From Microbispora rosea (GTDB lineage Bacteria > Actinomycetota > Actinomycetes > Streptosporangiales > Streptosporangiaceae): a stretch of DNA of 64,000 bases. The notes beneath the pieces were generated by a model. That model ran no database searches. It had not been told where the DNA came from and saw nothing but the letters and a program-made list of their open reading frames with translations. Shown piece after piece: positions 33,335-41,219 of the stretch. The position numbers and the translations under genes are program-made. Position 1 is the stretch's first letter. Each line of letters starts with the position of its first letter. The stretch is from the NCBI RefSeq assembly GCF_900156315.1, contig NZ_FTNI01000014.1:1-64000 (forward strand). Direction: 5' to 3'.

Positions 33335-34279
33335 ATGTCCACGGTCGCCGAGCAGGCGAACCCCGTCCACGTGCGCTCCCTGCGCAAGCGGTACGGCCCG
33401 GTGAACGCGGTCGAGGAGGTGGACCTCGACGTTCGGAGCGGCGAGGTGTTCGCCCTCCTCGGGCCGAACGGCGCCGGCAAGACCACCACGGTCGAGATCC
33501 TGGTGGGGGTTCGCCGGCGGACATCCGGCGACGTGCGCGTCCTCGGCCGCGATCCGGCCGAGGACGCGCCCGAGTGGCGCGCCAGGATCGGCGTCGTCCC
33601 CCAGACGACGGGGGCGTACACCGACCTGACCGTGCGCGAGGTGGTCGAGCACTTCGCGGCGTTCTACCCCGCGCCGCTGCCGGTGGCCGAGGTGATCGAC
33701 ATGGTCGGCCTCGGCAAGCAGGCGCGCAAGCAGACACAGGCGCTCTCCGGCGGGCAGGCACGGCGGCTCGACGTCGCGGTCGGTGTCGTCGGAGACCCCG
33801 ATCTGATCTTCCTGGACGAGCCGACGACGGGTCTCGACCCCGTCGCCCGCAGGGAGGCGTGGGACCTCGTCCGCTACTTCGCCGACCGGGGCAAGACGAC
33901 CGTGCTCACCACCCACTACCTCGACGAGGTCGAGGCGCTGGCGCAGCGGGCGGCCGTCATCGTCGGGGGGCGGGTCGTCGAGTCGGGCCCGGTCGCCGAG
34001 CTGGGCGGCCGGCGCGCGACACCCGCCGCCGTGAGCTTCACCCGGACGGACGGGCTCGCCACGAGCCTGCCCGCGCTGCCGGGCGACGCCGTGGTGGAGG
34101 AGGCCGAGGGCCTGGTGGTCGTGCGCACGCACCACCCGACCGAGGCCATGGCCGCGCTGCTGCCCTGGGCGGCCGCCTCCGGGGTGCGCGAACTGCCGGA
34201 CCTGCGCATCCATCGGCCGTCGCTCGAGGAGATCTACCTGGACCTCATCCGGAGCAACCAGGAAGGCGGTGTCGTGTGA
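33335..34279 (+). CDS. ABC-2-type exporter ATPase (DrrA/CcmA-like)
   Basis: The 314-residue protein starts at ATG 33335, 29 bp after the precursor stop, behind CGGAGGG. It has Walker A LLGPNGAGKTTTVEIL, signature LSGGQARRLDVAVGV, Walker B DLIFLDEPTTGLDPVARR and the H-loop VLTTHYLDEVEAL. It pairs with the permease through a TGATG overlap. Because it is directly downstream of the precursor and separate from the NHLM exporter, it is more likely a self-resistance pump for the finished peptide than the main export route, which is inference. The C-terminal 80 residues form the regulatory extension common in drug exporters. Confidence 0.9.
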   Translation: MSTVAEQANPVHVRSLRKRYGPVNAVEEVDLDVRSGEVFALLGPNGAGKTTTVEILVGVRRRTSGDVRVLGRDPAEDAPEWRARIGVVPQTTGAYTDLTVREVVEHFAAFYPAPLPVAEVIDMVGLGKQARKQTQALSGGQARRLDVAVGVVGDPDLIFLDEPTTGLDPVARREAWDLVRYFADRGKTTVLTTHYLDEVEALAQRAAVIVGGRVVESGPVAELGGRRATPAAVSFTRTDGLATSLPALPGDAVVEEAEGLVVVRTHHPTEAMAALLPWAAASGVRELPDLRIHRPSLEEIYLDLIRSNQEGGVV

Positions 34280-35136
34280 TGAGCGCTCCCGACGCGGTCC
34301 TCACCCAGGAGAGCGGCGCGGTGGTCCTCGACCCCGCCCGGTCGATCGTGTGGCGGGCGGCCGTCGCACGGTCGTCGGTCGAGCTCAAGTCGTTCTTCCG
34401 CAACAGGCAGTCGCTGGTCTTCACGCTGCTGCTGCCCATCGTGCTGCTGGTCGTGCTCGGCTCCATCTTCTCGGGGACCGTGCCCGGCACCCACACCGAC
34501 TTCAAGCAGATGTTCATCGCGGGCATCATCGCCTGCGGCGTGATGAGCGTCAGCTTCAACGGGCTGGCCATCAGCGTCGCCATCGAGCGCGACACCGGGA
34601 TGATCCGCCGGCTGGCCTCCAGCCCCATGCCGAAGTCCGCCTACTTCATCGGCAAGGTGGTCAGGGTGGCCGTGACCGGCACCCTGGAGACGCTCCTGCT
34701 GCTCGCCGTGGCCGTGCCGGCGTTCGGGCTGCCGCTGCCCTCGACCGCCGCCCGCTGGGAGACGCTCGTGTGGGTGCTGCTGCTCGGTGCGGTGGCCTGC
34801 ACGCTGCTTGCCGTGGCGTTCAGCTCGATCATCCCCAACGCCCGGTCGGCCTCGGCCATCGTCACGCTGCCGTTCCTGGTGCTGCAGTTCATCTCGGGGG
34901 TGTTCTTTCCCTACAGCCAGCTGCCGGCGTGGATGCAGACGGTCGCGGCCCTGTTCCCGCTCAAGTGGATGACCCAGGGGCTGCGCTCGGTGTTCCTGCC
35001 CGGCGACTTCGCCCGCGTCGAGCCCGCGGGCGTCTGGGAGCTCGACCGCGTGGCGCTCGTGCTGGCCGCGTGGTGCCTCGCCGGGCTCGTGCTGAGCTTC
35101 CTGACCTTCCGGTGGCGCGGGCCCAACGTGCGCTGA
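34279..35136 (+). CDS. ABC-2-type exporter permease
   Basis: The 285-residue protein starts at ATG 34279, overlapping the ATPase stop. It has six hydrophobic segments, among them SLVFTLLLPIVLLVVLGSIF, MFIAGIIACGVMSVSFNGLAI and ASAIVTLPFLVLQFISGVFF. The ABC-2 signature region PFLVLQFISGVFFPYSQLPAWMQTVAALFPLKW is typical of DrrB/NodJ-like drug exporter permeases. It works with the adjacent ATPase at the cytoplasmic membrane. It ends three bases before the convergent P450 gene. Confidence 0.9.
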   Translation: MSAPDAVLTQESGAVVLDPARSIVWRAAVARSSVELKSFFRNRQSLVFTLLLPIVLLVVLGSIFSGTVPGTHTDFKQMFIAGIIACGVMSVSFNGLAISVAIERDTGMIRRLASSPMPKSAYFIGKVVRVAVTGTLETLLLLAVAVPAFGLPLPSTAARWETLVWVLLLGAVACTLLAVAFSSIIPNARSASAIVTLPFLVLQFISGVFFPYSQLPAWMQTVAALFPLKWMTQGLRSVFLPGDFARVEPAGVWELDRVALVLAAWCLAGLVLSFLTFRWRGPNVR

Positions 35137-35139
35137 CCG

Positions 35140-36303
35140 TCAGGACAGCCGGATCCGGAACTCGCCCAGCCGGCGCGGCACGAGCACGGGCGCCCAGGCG
35201 GGCGGGGCGCCGTCCGCGCGGATCGCGGGGAAACGCTCGGCCAGGCCGCGCAGCAGCAGCGCGCCGGCCTGCCGGACGAGGGGTGCGCCCAGGCAGAAGT
35301 GGGTGCCGGCGCCGAAGGCGAGGTGGGGATTGGGAGACCGGGTCAGCACCAGGTCGCCGGGACGGTCGAAGACGGCCGGGTCCCGGTTGGCCGCCGCGAC
35401 CACGGCGAGCACCCGCGCCCCCGCGGGAATGACCGCGTCCCCGAAGGACACCTCCGCGGTCGTCACCCTCGCGGTGAAGGGGATCGGCGCCTCCAGCCGC
35501 AGCAGCTCGTCGACCGCCGTACGGGCGAGTTCGTCGCCGCCCTCGCGCAGGGCCGCCAGGGCCTCGGGGCGCGGCAGCAGCCAGAACAGCGCGTTGCCCA
35601 CCATCTCGGCCAGCGGGCGCCAGCCGCCGACGACGGCCAGTGAGAGGATGCCGAGCATCTCGGGCCGCGTCAGCCGCTCGTCCTCGGCCAGCCGCGCGAT
35701 CGCCCCTCCGGGCTCGCGCGCCACGTGCGCGTCGAGGAACCGGGTCAGCTCGCCCATCGCCACGCGGCCCTCCCGCGCGGCCTGGGGCCCCGCCAGCGGG
35801 TCCAGGTTGACCGAGGCCCGCCGGGCCAGGTCCGCGAAGGCCGCCTCGTCCTCGCGCGGCACGAGCAGCGTCCGCGCGAGCACGCCGGTCGCGAACGGCT
35901 CGCCCAGGTCTCGCGTGACCTCGGCCGCGTCCGCCAGCCCGTCGAGCAGGCCGTCCACGACAGCGGTGAGGGCGGCGGCGAGCTCGCGCACCGCGGCGGG
36001 GCCGAGCAGGGCCATGCCGGGGGCGCGCAGCCGGTTGTGGTCGGGCGGGTCGGTGGTCAGCATCGAGGCGGGCAGGTCGTCGTCGCGCACCCGCTCGCGC
36101 TGTCCCAGGGCGGCCGAGAACCGGGGGTCCTTGAGCGCGCTCGCACAGTGCTCGTGCGCCGTGAGCAGCCACATCCGGGTCGTGACGTCGAAGTGGACCG
36201 GGTCGTTGGCCCGCAGCCAGTCGTACGCCGGATACGGGTCGGACCTGCCGACCGGCGAGAACGGGTGGGCCAGACCGGCCGGAAGCCGGCGGAGAGCGGT
36301 CAT
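35140..36303 (-). CDS. Cytochrome P450 with atypical I-helix, RiPP-cluster tailoring enzyme candidate
   Basis: The 387-residue protein starts MTALRRLPAGLAHPFSPVG. It has the substrate-contact DPPDHNRLR, ExxR in VDELLRLEAPIPFTARV, and the heme loop FGAGTHFCLGAPLVRQAG, so it should bind heme. The I-helix reads LSLAVVGGWRPLAEMVGN where normal P450s have AGxET/DT; the acid-alcohol pair for oxygen activation is missing. P450s with altered I-helices often do non-standard chemistry such as coupling or peroxide use. It is divergent from the FAD/Rieske operon and lies between two stretches carrying the cluster palindrome, so membership of the RiPP cluster is likely but not certain. Confidence 0.82.
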   Translation of the reverse strand: MTALRRLPAGLAHPFSPVGRSDPYPAYDWLRANDPVHFDVTTRMWLLTAHEHCASALKDPRFSAALGQRERVRDDDLPASMLTTDPPDHNRLRAPGMALLGPAAVRELAAALTAVVDGLLDGLADAAEVTRDLGEPFATGVLARTLLVPREDEAAFADLARRASVNLDPLAGPQAAREGRVAMGELTRFLDAHVAREPGGAIARLAEDERLTRPEMLGILSLAVVGGWRPLAEMVGNALFWLLPRPEALAALREGGDELARTAVDELLRLEAPIPFTARVTTAEVSFGDAVIPAGARVLAVVAAANRDPAVFDRPGDLVLTRSPNPHLAFGAGTHFCLGAPLVRQAGALLLRGLAERFPAIRADGAPPAWAPVLVPRRLGEFRIRLS

Positions 36304-36435
36304 CGGCGATCCCTCGGGGCTCAGCTCACACGATCACGGGTCACAAGATCACGGCACGGCCACGCTACTACAGCGCGGCCGCCGCCGGAATGAATGCGGA
36401 CAACTGCGGACCGGACGGACCCATGGGAGGCAGCG
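36304..36435. promoter_or_regulatory. Divergent promoter region between P450 and FAD oxidase operon
   Basis: The octamer GATCACGG occurs twice, at 36332-36339 and 36347-36354, 15 bp apart. A ribosome-binding site GGGAGG precedes the FAD oxidase ATG. The ATACGTA palindrome of the other cluster promoters is absent. Confidence 0.35.
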
Positions 36436-37620
36436 ATGCGAGTCGATGTAGTGGTTGTGGGCGCGGGCGTCAGCGGCCTGACCGCCGCACGGCGGCTGCA
36501 CGCCGCGGGTCTGGCCGTCACGGTGCTGGAAGCCAGGGACCGCGTCGGCGGGCGGGTGCGCACCCACCGGCCCTCCGACGGCGGTCCGGCGATGGAGCTG
36601 GGGGCTCAGGTCGTCCACGGCGACCGCAACCCCGTCTGGGACGTGCTCGAACCCGGCGCGGCCGAGCCGGTGCAGCCGGGCAACGCCCTCGTGGCCGCGG
36701 CGGGGCGGGTGCTGCCGCTGGGCGTGCTCGCCCGGCGGGGACAGCCGCCGTGGGCCGTGGAGCAGAGCCTGCTGCGGGACCCGAGGGAGGACGTGCCCGT
36801 CGCGGAGCGGCTCACCTCCGGCGACCAGGCCGAATGGCTGCGGCAGAACTGGGCGGCCGACCCCGGGTCCCTCAGCGCGGCGGGAATGGCCGCGGGACGC
36901 CGCGCCGACGACGTCGGCGAGGGCCGCTACGCCATACGTGGGGGCTTCGACCGGCTGCCCGGCGTGCTCGCCCGCGGGCTCGACGTGCGGCCGGGCAGCC
37001 CGGCCAGGAGCATCGCCTGGTCGCCGGGGCGGGTGGAGGCCCGTCTCGACGAGGGCGCGGTGACGGCCGCGGCTGTGGTGGTGACCGTGCCGCCGCCCGT
37101 GGTCGCGGGCGGGGCGCTCGCGATCGCGGACATGCCGGCCCGCAAGCGGGCGGCGGCCGAGTCGCTGCGCCTCGGCGACGCCTGGTGCGGGGTGGTGACG
37201 CTGTCGCGGCCGGCCCCGGAGTCGGCCGTCGTGTTCGACGCCGAGGGCGGGCTGGGCTTCGTCACCTGCACCGCCGGCAGCACGCGCGTCCTGGTGGTGG
37301 CCAAGGCGGGGGCCGCCGCGCGGGCGCGCGAGGCGGCCCGCGGAGGGCCGCCCCCGCTGGGCCGGGTGCTGCCCTGGGCCGGGGACGCCCGGCCCGAGCA
37401 CGTCGAGGCGGCCGACTGGGGAGCGGACGCCTGGGCGACCGGCGCGTTCACCTATCCCCGGGTCGGCGGCCTGTGGGCGCGGGCGGCGTGGGCGGAGCCG
37501 ATGGGCGGCACGGTGTTCTTCGCGGGCGAGGCCACGGCGGCCGGTGTCCCGATGGTTCAGGCGGCCATGGCCAGCGGCGACCGCGTGGCCGGAGAGGTCC
37601 TGGAGGCGGTAGGGCGATGA
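36436..37620 (+). CDS. FAD-dependent amine oxidase-like enzyme
   Basis: The 394-residue protein starts [21 protein letters not shown] at ATG 36436. The dinucleotide-binding GAGVSG and [15 protein letters not shown] are the classical flavin amine oxidase (MAO/phytoene desaturase) N-terminus. The C-terminal [25 protein letters not shown] is the second FAD-binding segment. The middle substrate domain is shorter than in eukaryotic MAO. It would oxidise an amine or a C-N/C-C bond to the unsaturated form. It is the first gene of a four-gene overlapping operon with a Rieske oxygenase, a hydrolase and a VOC protein. The substrate is unknown; a peptide tailoring role is inferred from place only. Confidence 0.85.
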   Translation: MRVDVVVVGAGVSGLTAARRLHAAGLAVTVLEARDRVGGRVRTHRPSDGGPAMELGAQVVHGDRNPVWDVLEPGAAEPVQPGNALVAAAGRVLPLGVLARRGQPPWAVEQSLLRDPREDVPVAERLTSGDQAEWLRQNWAADPGSLSAAGMAAGRRADDVGEGRYAIRGGFDRLPGVLARGLDVRPGSPARSIAWSPGRVEARLDEGAVTAAAVVVTVPPPVVAGGALAIADMPARKRAAAESLRLGDAWCGVVTLSRPAPESAVVFDAEGGLGFVTCTAGSTRVLVVAKAGAAARAREAARGGPPPLGRVLPWAGDARPEHVEAADWGADAWATGAFTYPRVGGLWARAAWAEPMGGTVFFAGEATAAGVPMVQAAMASGDRVAGEVLEAVGR

Positions 37621-38546
37621 TCGGGAAAGTGCACACGGGCTGGTATCTGCTGGCGTTCGAGGAGGAACTCGCCGAGGGGCTGAACCCCTTGATGCTCGGC
37701 GGGCGGAGGCTGCTCGCCGTACGGGAGGGGTCGCGCGTCCGCGTGTTCGACGGGTTGTGCCCGCACCGGGGTGCGGCCCTGGGCCACGGCGGCACCTTGG
37801 ACGGCGACTGCGTCATCTGCCCCTTCCACGGCAAGCGGGTGGCACTCGGGGACACGGCGCGGCGCTGGTCGGTCGCCGAGCACGCGGTCGAGCGGGCGGG
37901 CGCGGCGGTGTTCGTACGGCTGTCCTCCGACGACGACCGCGGCTTCCAGCGGGCCATCAAGGAGGTGGCCGACGGCAACATCGTCGTGAGCGCTGTGATC
38001 CAGCCGGTGGCGGTCCCTTCGGAGTACGTCGTGGAGAACGCCTTCGACGCCGAGCACTTCCACCAGGTGCACCTCGTGCCCCGGGTGATCGGCATGCGGG
38101 TGTCGCCGGGTCCCGACGGGGAGATGGCGATCGAGGGGGAGTTCCGCACCAAGGCCCCGCCATGGGAGCGGGAGCGCCGGCTCGACTTCGCCTCCCGGTT
38201 CTACGCCCGTGCCTTCAGCCCCAACCTCGTCATGACGGAGCTGGGCACGGCGGACGCGCCGTACACGATCATCACGGGCGCCGTGCCCACCCCGGACGGC
38301 TGCGTGGGGCGGGTCGCCATCGCACTGCCGCCGGAGCGGGCCGATGCGCTCGACGCGCTGGTCCACGGCGCGCGGTACGCCTTCGAGCAGGACCGCGTCG
38401 TCTGGGATCACCTCGATCCGGACGCACCGCAGCGCTACGACGCCGCAGACCGGCCCGTGCTGGCCTTCCGGCGGTTCTGCGCCACCTTCGGCGCCGTTCC
38501 GCCCGCCGGAACCGCTTCCGCGGCGGTGACGGGGGAGCCGGCGTGA
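37617..38546 (+). CDS. Rieske non-heme iron oxygenase
   Basis: The 309-residue protein overlaps the FAD oxidase stop by ATGA. The Rieske cluster ligands are in [13 protein letters not shown] (about residues 47-59) and ICPFHGKR (about 65-72), that is CxH and CxxH. The catalytic iron site is [15 protein letters not shown] (about 140-154), with the D-x2-H-x4-H motif. The C-terminal half is the helix-grip domain ([29 protein letters not shown]). It hydroxylates or otherwise oxidises a substrate with O2, using electrons from a reductase not encoded nearby. It resembles natural-product Rieske oxygenases and KshA-type steroid hydroxylases; it is shorter than the latter. Context favours the RiPP cluster. 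Confidence 0.87.
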   Translation: MIGKVHTGWYLLAFEEELAEGLNPLMLGGRRLLAVREGSRVRVFDGLCPHRGAALGHGGTLDGDCVICPFHGKRVALGDTARRWSVAEHAVERAGAAVFVRLSSDDDRGFQRAIKEVADGNIVVSAVIQPVAVPSEYVVENAFDAEHFHQVHLVPRVIGMRVSPGPDGEMAIEGEFRTKAPPWERERRLDFASRFYARAFSPNLVMTELGTADAPYTIITGAVPTPDGCVGRVAIALPPERADALDALVHGARYAFEQDRVVWDHLDPDAPQRYDAADRPVLAFRRFCATFGAVPPAGTASAAVTGEPA

Positions 38547-39331
38547 TGCGGGTGCACGCGAGCGGGAGCGGCCCGGCCGTGCTGTGGCTCCACGGCTACA
38601 CCATGGACTCCACGACCTGGCGCGACCTGTGGGCGCTGCTGCCCGGCCGGCGGCACGTCGGCGTCGACCTGCCGGGCCACGGAGGGTCCGGCCCGATGCG
38701 GCCCGGCACGACCCTGCCGGACCTGGCGGCCGAGATCGCGGCTATCGCGCGGGCGGAGGGGGTGCACGACGTCGTCGCCCTGTCCTTCGGGTCGCTGGCG
38801 GGGATCCAGCTCGCCGTGGACGCGCCCGACGTCGTACGGCGTCTCGTCGTGGCGGCCCCCACCATCGCGGGCGCGCCCAGCGAGCCGGGGACGGCCCCGC
38901 GCTACCGCGAGCTGATGGCGCTGCGGCGGGCCGGCGCGGACGGCGCCGCGCTGGCGGACGTCTGGATGTCCTCCCCGCCCGACATCTTCCGTGGCACCGA
39001 GGCGCACCCCCGGCTGCGGGCGAGCCTGCGGACGGTCATCGCCCGGCACGGCTGGGACGAGCTGCGCACCGGCGCGATGGCGGCGTTCCACCGGCACATC
39101 CACACCGACGAGGCGCTCGGCGCGATCAGGGCCGACACCCTGGTCCTCGTCGGGGACGCCGAGATGCCGACGTTCGCGGCCAACGCCGACCGGCTGGGCG
39201 CGCTCGTCCCCCGCTGCCGGGTCGTGGAGATGGCGGACGCCGGTCACCTGTGCCTGATCGAGCGCCCGGAGGCCGCCGCGCCGCTCATCTGGTCCCATCT
39301 GGAAAGGAGCCGGGTGGATGCCCAGGCGTGA
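38546..39331 (+). CDS. Alpha/beta-hydrolase
   Basis: The 261-residue protein starts [25 protein letters not shown], where HG is the oxyanion region. DLPGHGGSG, a nucleophile elbow VVALSFGSLAGIQLA with Ser in S-F-G instead of the common GxSxG, LVGDAEMPT (acid region) and MADAGHLCLIERP (His) complete the fold. It is coupled to the Rieske gene by an overlap and its end overlaps the VOC gene by 14 bp. It probably hydrolyses an ester, amide or C-C bond formed in the same short pathway. The substrate is not evident. Confidence 0.87.
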   Translation: MRVHASGSGPAVLWLHGYTMDSTTWRDLWALLPGRRHVGVDLPGHGGSGPMRPGTTLPDLAAEIAAIARAEGVHDVVALSFGSLAGIQLAVDAPDVVRRLVVAAPTIAGAPSEPGTAPRYRELMALRRAGADGAALADVWMSSPPDIFRGTEAHPRLRASLRTVIARHGWDELRTGAMAAFHRHIHTDEALGAIRADTLVLVGDAEMPTFAANADRLGALVPRCRVVEMADAGHLCLIERPEAAAPLIWSHLERSRVDAQA

Positions 39332-40031
39332 GACGTACGCGCAGGGCTCGCCCTGCTGGGTGGACTACATGGCGGCCGACCCGGAGGGTGCGCGGGACTT
39401 CTACGCGACCCTGTTCGGCTGGACCTTCGGCGAGCCCGAGGAGTACGGCTACCGCCTGGCGCGGCAGGCCGGGGAGGTCGTCGGAGGATTCGGCCAGGTG
39501 CCGCCGGGGCGGGGGCTGACCGCCACCTGGAACACCTACCTGGCGGCGAAGGACGCCGACGCGGTGGCCGGGCGGGTGAAGGCGCTCGGCGGCGCGGTGG
39601 TGCTCGGGCCGCTCGCGGCCGGCGAGAACGGGCGGTTCCTGTTCGCGATCGACACGACGGGCGCGGCGGTCGGCTTCTGGCAGGGGCACTGGGCGGAGGG
39701 CATCGTCCTGGTCGACGAGCACGGCGCGACCTGCGGCCACGAGCTGAGGGCGGCCGATCCCGGCGGCGCCCGCGCCTTCTACGCCGGGATCTTCGGGGAG
39801 GAGACGGCGCCAGGACGGGAGGTGCGCGGCGTGCCGGACGGCATGTCCCCTCAGTGGGTGTCCTACTTCTTCGTGGACGACGTGCCCTCGGCGGCCCTGG
39901 CCGCGCGACGGGCGGGCGGCGGGGTCGCCGAGGCGGGGGACGACGGGCGGGAGGCGGTGTTGCGCGACCCGTGGGGCGCGCTGTTCGGCGTCAGGGACGG
40001 CCGGTCCCGCTCCGGGGGCGGAACCAGATGA
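39318..40031 (+). CDS. Two-domain VOC (glyoxalase/bleomycin-resistance fold) protein
   Basis: The 237-residue protein carries two tandem VOC modules. The first is SPCWVDYMAADPEGARDFYATLFGWTF through FLFAIDTTGAAVGFWQG. The second is CGHELRAADPGGARAFYAGIFGEE through AVLRDPWGALFGV. Such 27-kDa double-VOC proteins are common in Streptomyces and may bind metal and a small ligand, or act in self-protection by binding an antibiotic. It is the last gene of the FAD-Rieske-hydrolase operon. Its 3' end overlaps, in the opposite direction, the end of a 56-aa membrane protein gene. Confidence 0.85.
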   Translation: MPRRETYAQGSPCWVDYMAADPEGARDFYATLFGWTFGEPEEYGYRLARQAGEVVGGFGQVPPGRGLTATWNTYLAAKDADAVAGRVKALGGAVVLGPLAAGENGRFLFAIDTTGAAVGFWQGHWAEGIVLVDEHGATCGHELRAADPGGARAFYAGIFGEETAPGREVRGVPDGMSPQWVSYFFVDDVPSAALAARRAGGGVAEAGDDGREAVLRDPWGALFGVRDGRSRSGGGTR

Positions 40032-40161
40032 AGAACGCGGCCACGAGGAGCGCTCCGACGATCACGACGACCGTGCCCACGGTCTTGTCGATCATCAGCG
40101 ACACGACGACCGCGATCGCGTAGACCAGCGGCACGATGAGGCGGATGTTGCTCAGTCCCAT
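39991..40161 (-). CDS. 56-residue two-helix membrane protein under the cluster palindrome
   Basis: The frame starts at ATG 40161 (MGLSNIRLIVPLVY) and stops at 39991. It has two strong membrane helices (LIVPLVYAIAVVVSLMI and VGTVVVIVGALLVAAFFIWF) and a basic tail FRPRSGTGRP. It is convergent with the VOC gene and overlaps it by 41 bp. Upstream, 82-118 bp before the start codon, are two TACGTA palindromes of the type found in front of the YcaO, P450 and precursor genes. It resembles the 61-aa protein at 30.3 kb in size, helix number and basic end. I infer a role in immunity or export; no family is known to me. Confidence 0.6.
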   Translation of the reverse strand: MGLSNIRLIVPLVYAIAVVVSLMIDKTVGTVVVIVGALLVAAFFIWFRPRSGTGRP

Positions 40162-40239
40162 GACGGCTCCCCGGAAGAAAAGAATTCGCCGTAGGCATCA
40201 TCGGCCATCTTTCCGGGGGCCGTCCAGCGCGCTTCCGGT

Positions 40240-40281
40240 TATTACGTATCCGGATTGCGGTGCGTACGTATGCGTATTCCG
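40240..40281. promoter_or_regulatory. Pair of cluster palindromes, right boundary of the regulon
   Basis: TTACGTATCCGG is at 40242-40253 and GTACGTATGCGTATTCCGGG is at 40264-40283, with TACGTA centres 22 bp apart (two helical turns). They lie between the stop of the metalloprotease-like gene and the start of the 56-aa membrane protein gene on the minus strand, so the latter is the likely target. Confidence 0.55.
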
Positions 40282-40286
40282 GGCGG

Positions 40287-41132
40287 TCAGATATTCAGGC
40301 CGGGCCGCAGCACGAGCAGATAGAACGCGACCACGGCGGCGTAGCCGAGAAACGCCCACACGGGAAGCCGCCAACCGGCGTCGGTCTTCTCCTTGCGTTC
40401 GTACGGCCGGCCCGCGTTGAGCGTCATGAATCCGACCAGCGCCATTCCCGGCCCCCAGCAGCCGAGGATGCCGTAGAAGACCACCTCGGGGTCGCCGCCG
40501 AGCCCGGCGGGCACCAGCAGCGCCAGGCCGATCAGGTAGGGGATCCACAGGCGGGTCACGGACGCCTTGCGGTCGCGCGGGGTGTCCAGTGGCACGCTCG
40601 CGGGCAGCGAGTCGAGATACATCCGGCTCAGCGGCCGGGTGACCAGGTAGAGCAGCGCCATGCCGGCGGCGGTGACGAGGAACTGGACGGCGACGGGCAC
40701 GTGGTAGAGACGGGCCAGGACGCCGGTGTCGCCCACCGTGAGCAGCGGCATGACCACCAGATATCCGAGGAACGCCGTGATGCCGGTCATCGCCAGCCAC
40801 ATCAGCAGCAGGCGCGGATAGGACGGCCCGCGCCGGCGGTACAGCGCCCAGCAGACGAGGCCGGTGACGAGGCTGCCTATCGGGCCGCCGGCCGCCACCA
40901 GGGCCTCCTGCGCCCGTTCGGGCGAGGGCACGTGCAACTCGACGAACTGGCCGATGGCGGGGTGGAACCCCACCGCGCGGGCGGCCAGCGCGTGCGCCCC
41001 CTCGTGCAGGAACACCTCGACGAGTTGTGCCGTCGCGTAGGACAGGGCGAGCGGTCCCCAGGCCGCGCGGAGGGAGGGGATGGGCGGAGAGGCGGTGTCC
41101 CGCCGGGCCGGGATCTCGGGGGGGCTCGTCAC
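40287..41132 (-). CDS. Multi-pass membrane metalloprotease-like protein (HExxH)
   Basis: GTG 41132 gives 281 residues (MTSPPEIPARRD...); TTG 41168 would add 12 residues but lies close to a palindrome. There are about seven hydrophobic helices. Helix one or two carries FLHEGAHALAARAVG, an HExxH zinc-binding motif within the membrane region as in M50/site-2-type proteases. ALVAAGGPIGSLVTGL resembles the conserved glycine-rich segment after it. A third ligand is not obvious. It could be an intramembrane or membrane-linked protease, or a non-catalytic relative. A KstR-type box lies upstream and the RiPP cluster downstream, so its pathway is unclear. Confidence 0.6.
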   Translation of the reverse strand: MTSPPEIPARRDTASPPIPSLRAAWGPLALSYATAQLVEVFLHEGAHALAARAVGFHPAIGQFVELHVPSPERAQEALVAAGGPIGSLVTGLVCWALYRRRGPSYPRLLLMWLAMTGITAFLGYLVVMPLLTVGDTGVLARLYHVPVAVQFLVTAAGMALLYLVTRPLSRMYLDSLPASVPLDTPRDRKASVTRLWIPYLIGLALLVPAGLGGDPEVVFYGILGCWGPGMALVGFMTLNAGRPYERKEKTDAGWRLPVWAFLGYAAVVAFYLLVLRPGLNI

Positions 41133-41181
41133 CCTGTCATGGAACCAGAACCCGCAGAGGCGGTCCAAGCGCTTTCCCGCA

Positions 41182-41200
41182 ATTGGAATTTAATTCCAAT
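41182..41200. promoter_or_regulatory. Perfect 19-bp palindrome ATTGGAATTTAATTCCAAT
   Basis: ATTGGAATT is followed by T and its reverse complement. It lies 50 bp upstream of the GTG of the metalloprotease-like gene and next to a KstR-type box. The AT-rich palindrome in GC-rich DNA looks like an operator or part of the promoter. Confidence 0.5.
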
Positions 41201-41205
41201 AGGAG

Positions 41206-41219
41206 TGGAACTCGTTCTA
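41206..41219. promoter_or_regulatory. KstR-type operator, TGGAACTCGTTCTA
   Basis: It is an exact match to TNNAACNNGTTNNA with the GTTCTAG tail. It lies between the end of kstR (41325) and the metalloprotease-like gene. Confidence 0.6.

Noticed and set aside
36436..38546. FAD and Rieske genes as steroid ring-degrading KstD/KshA
   Set aside because: The FAD enzyme has the amine-oxidase ending rather than the KstD pattern, the Rieske protein is shorter than KshA, and no KstR-type box precedes them. A distant relation is not ruled out.
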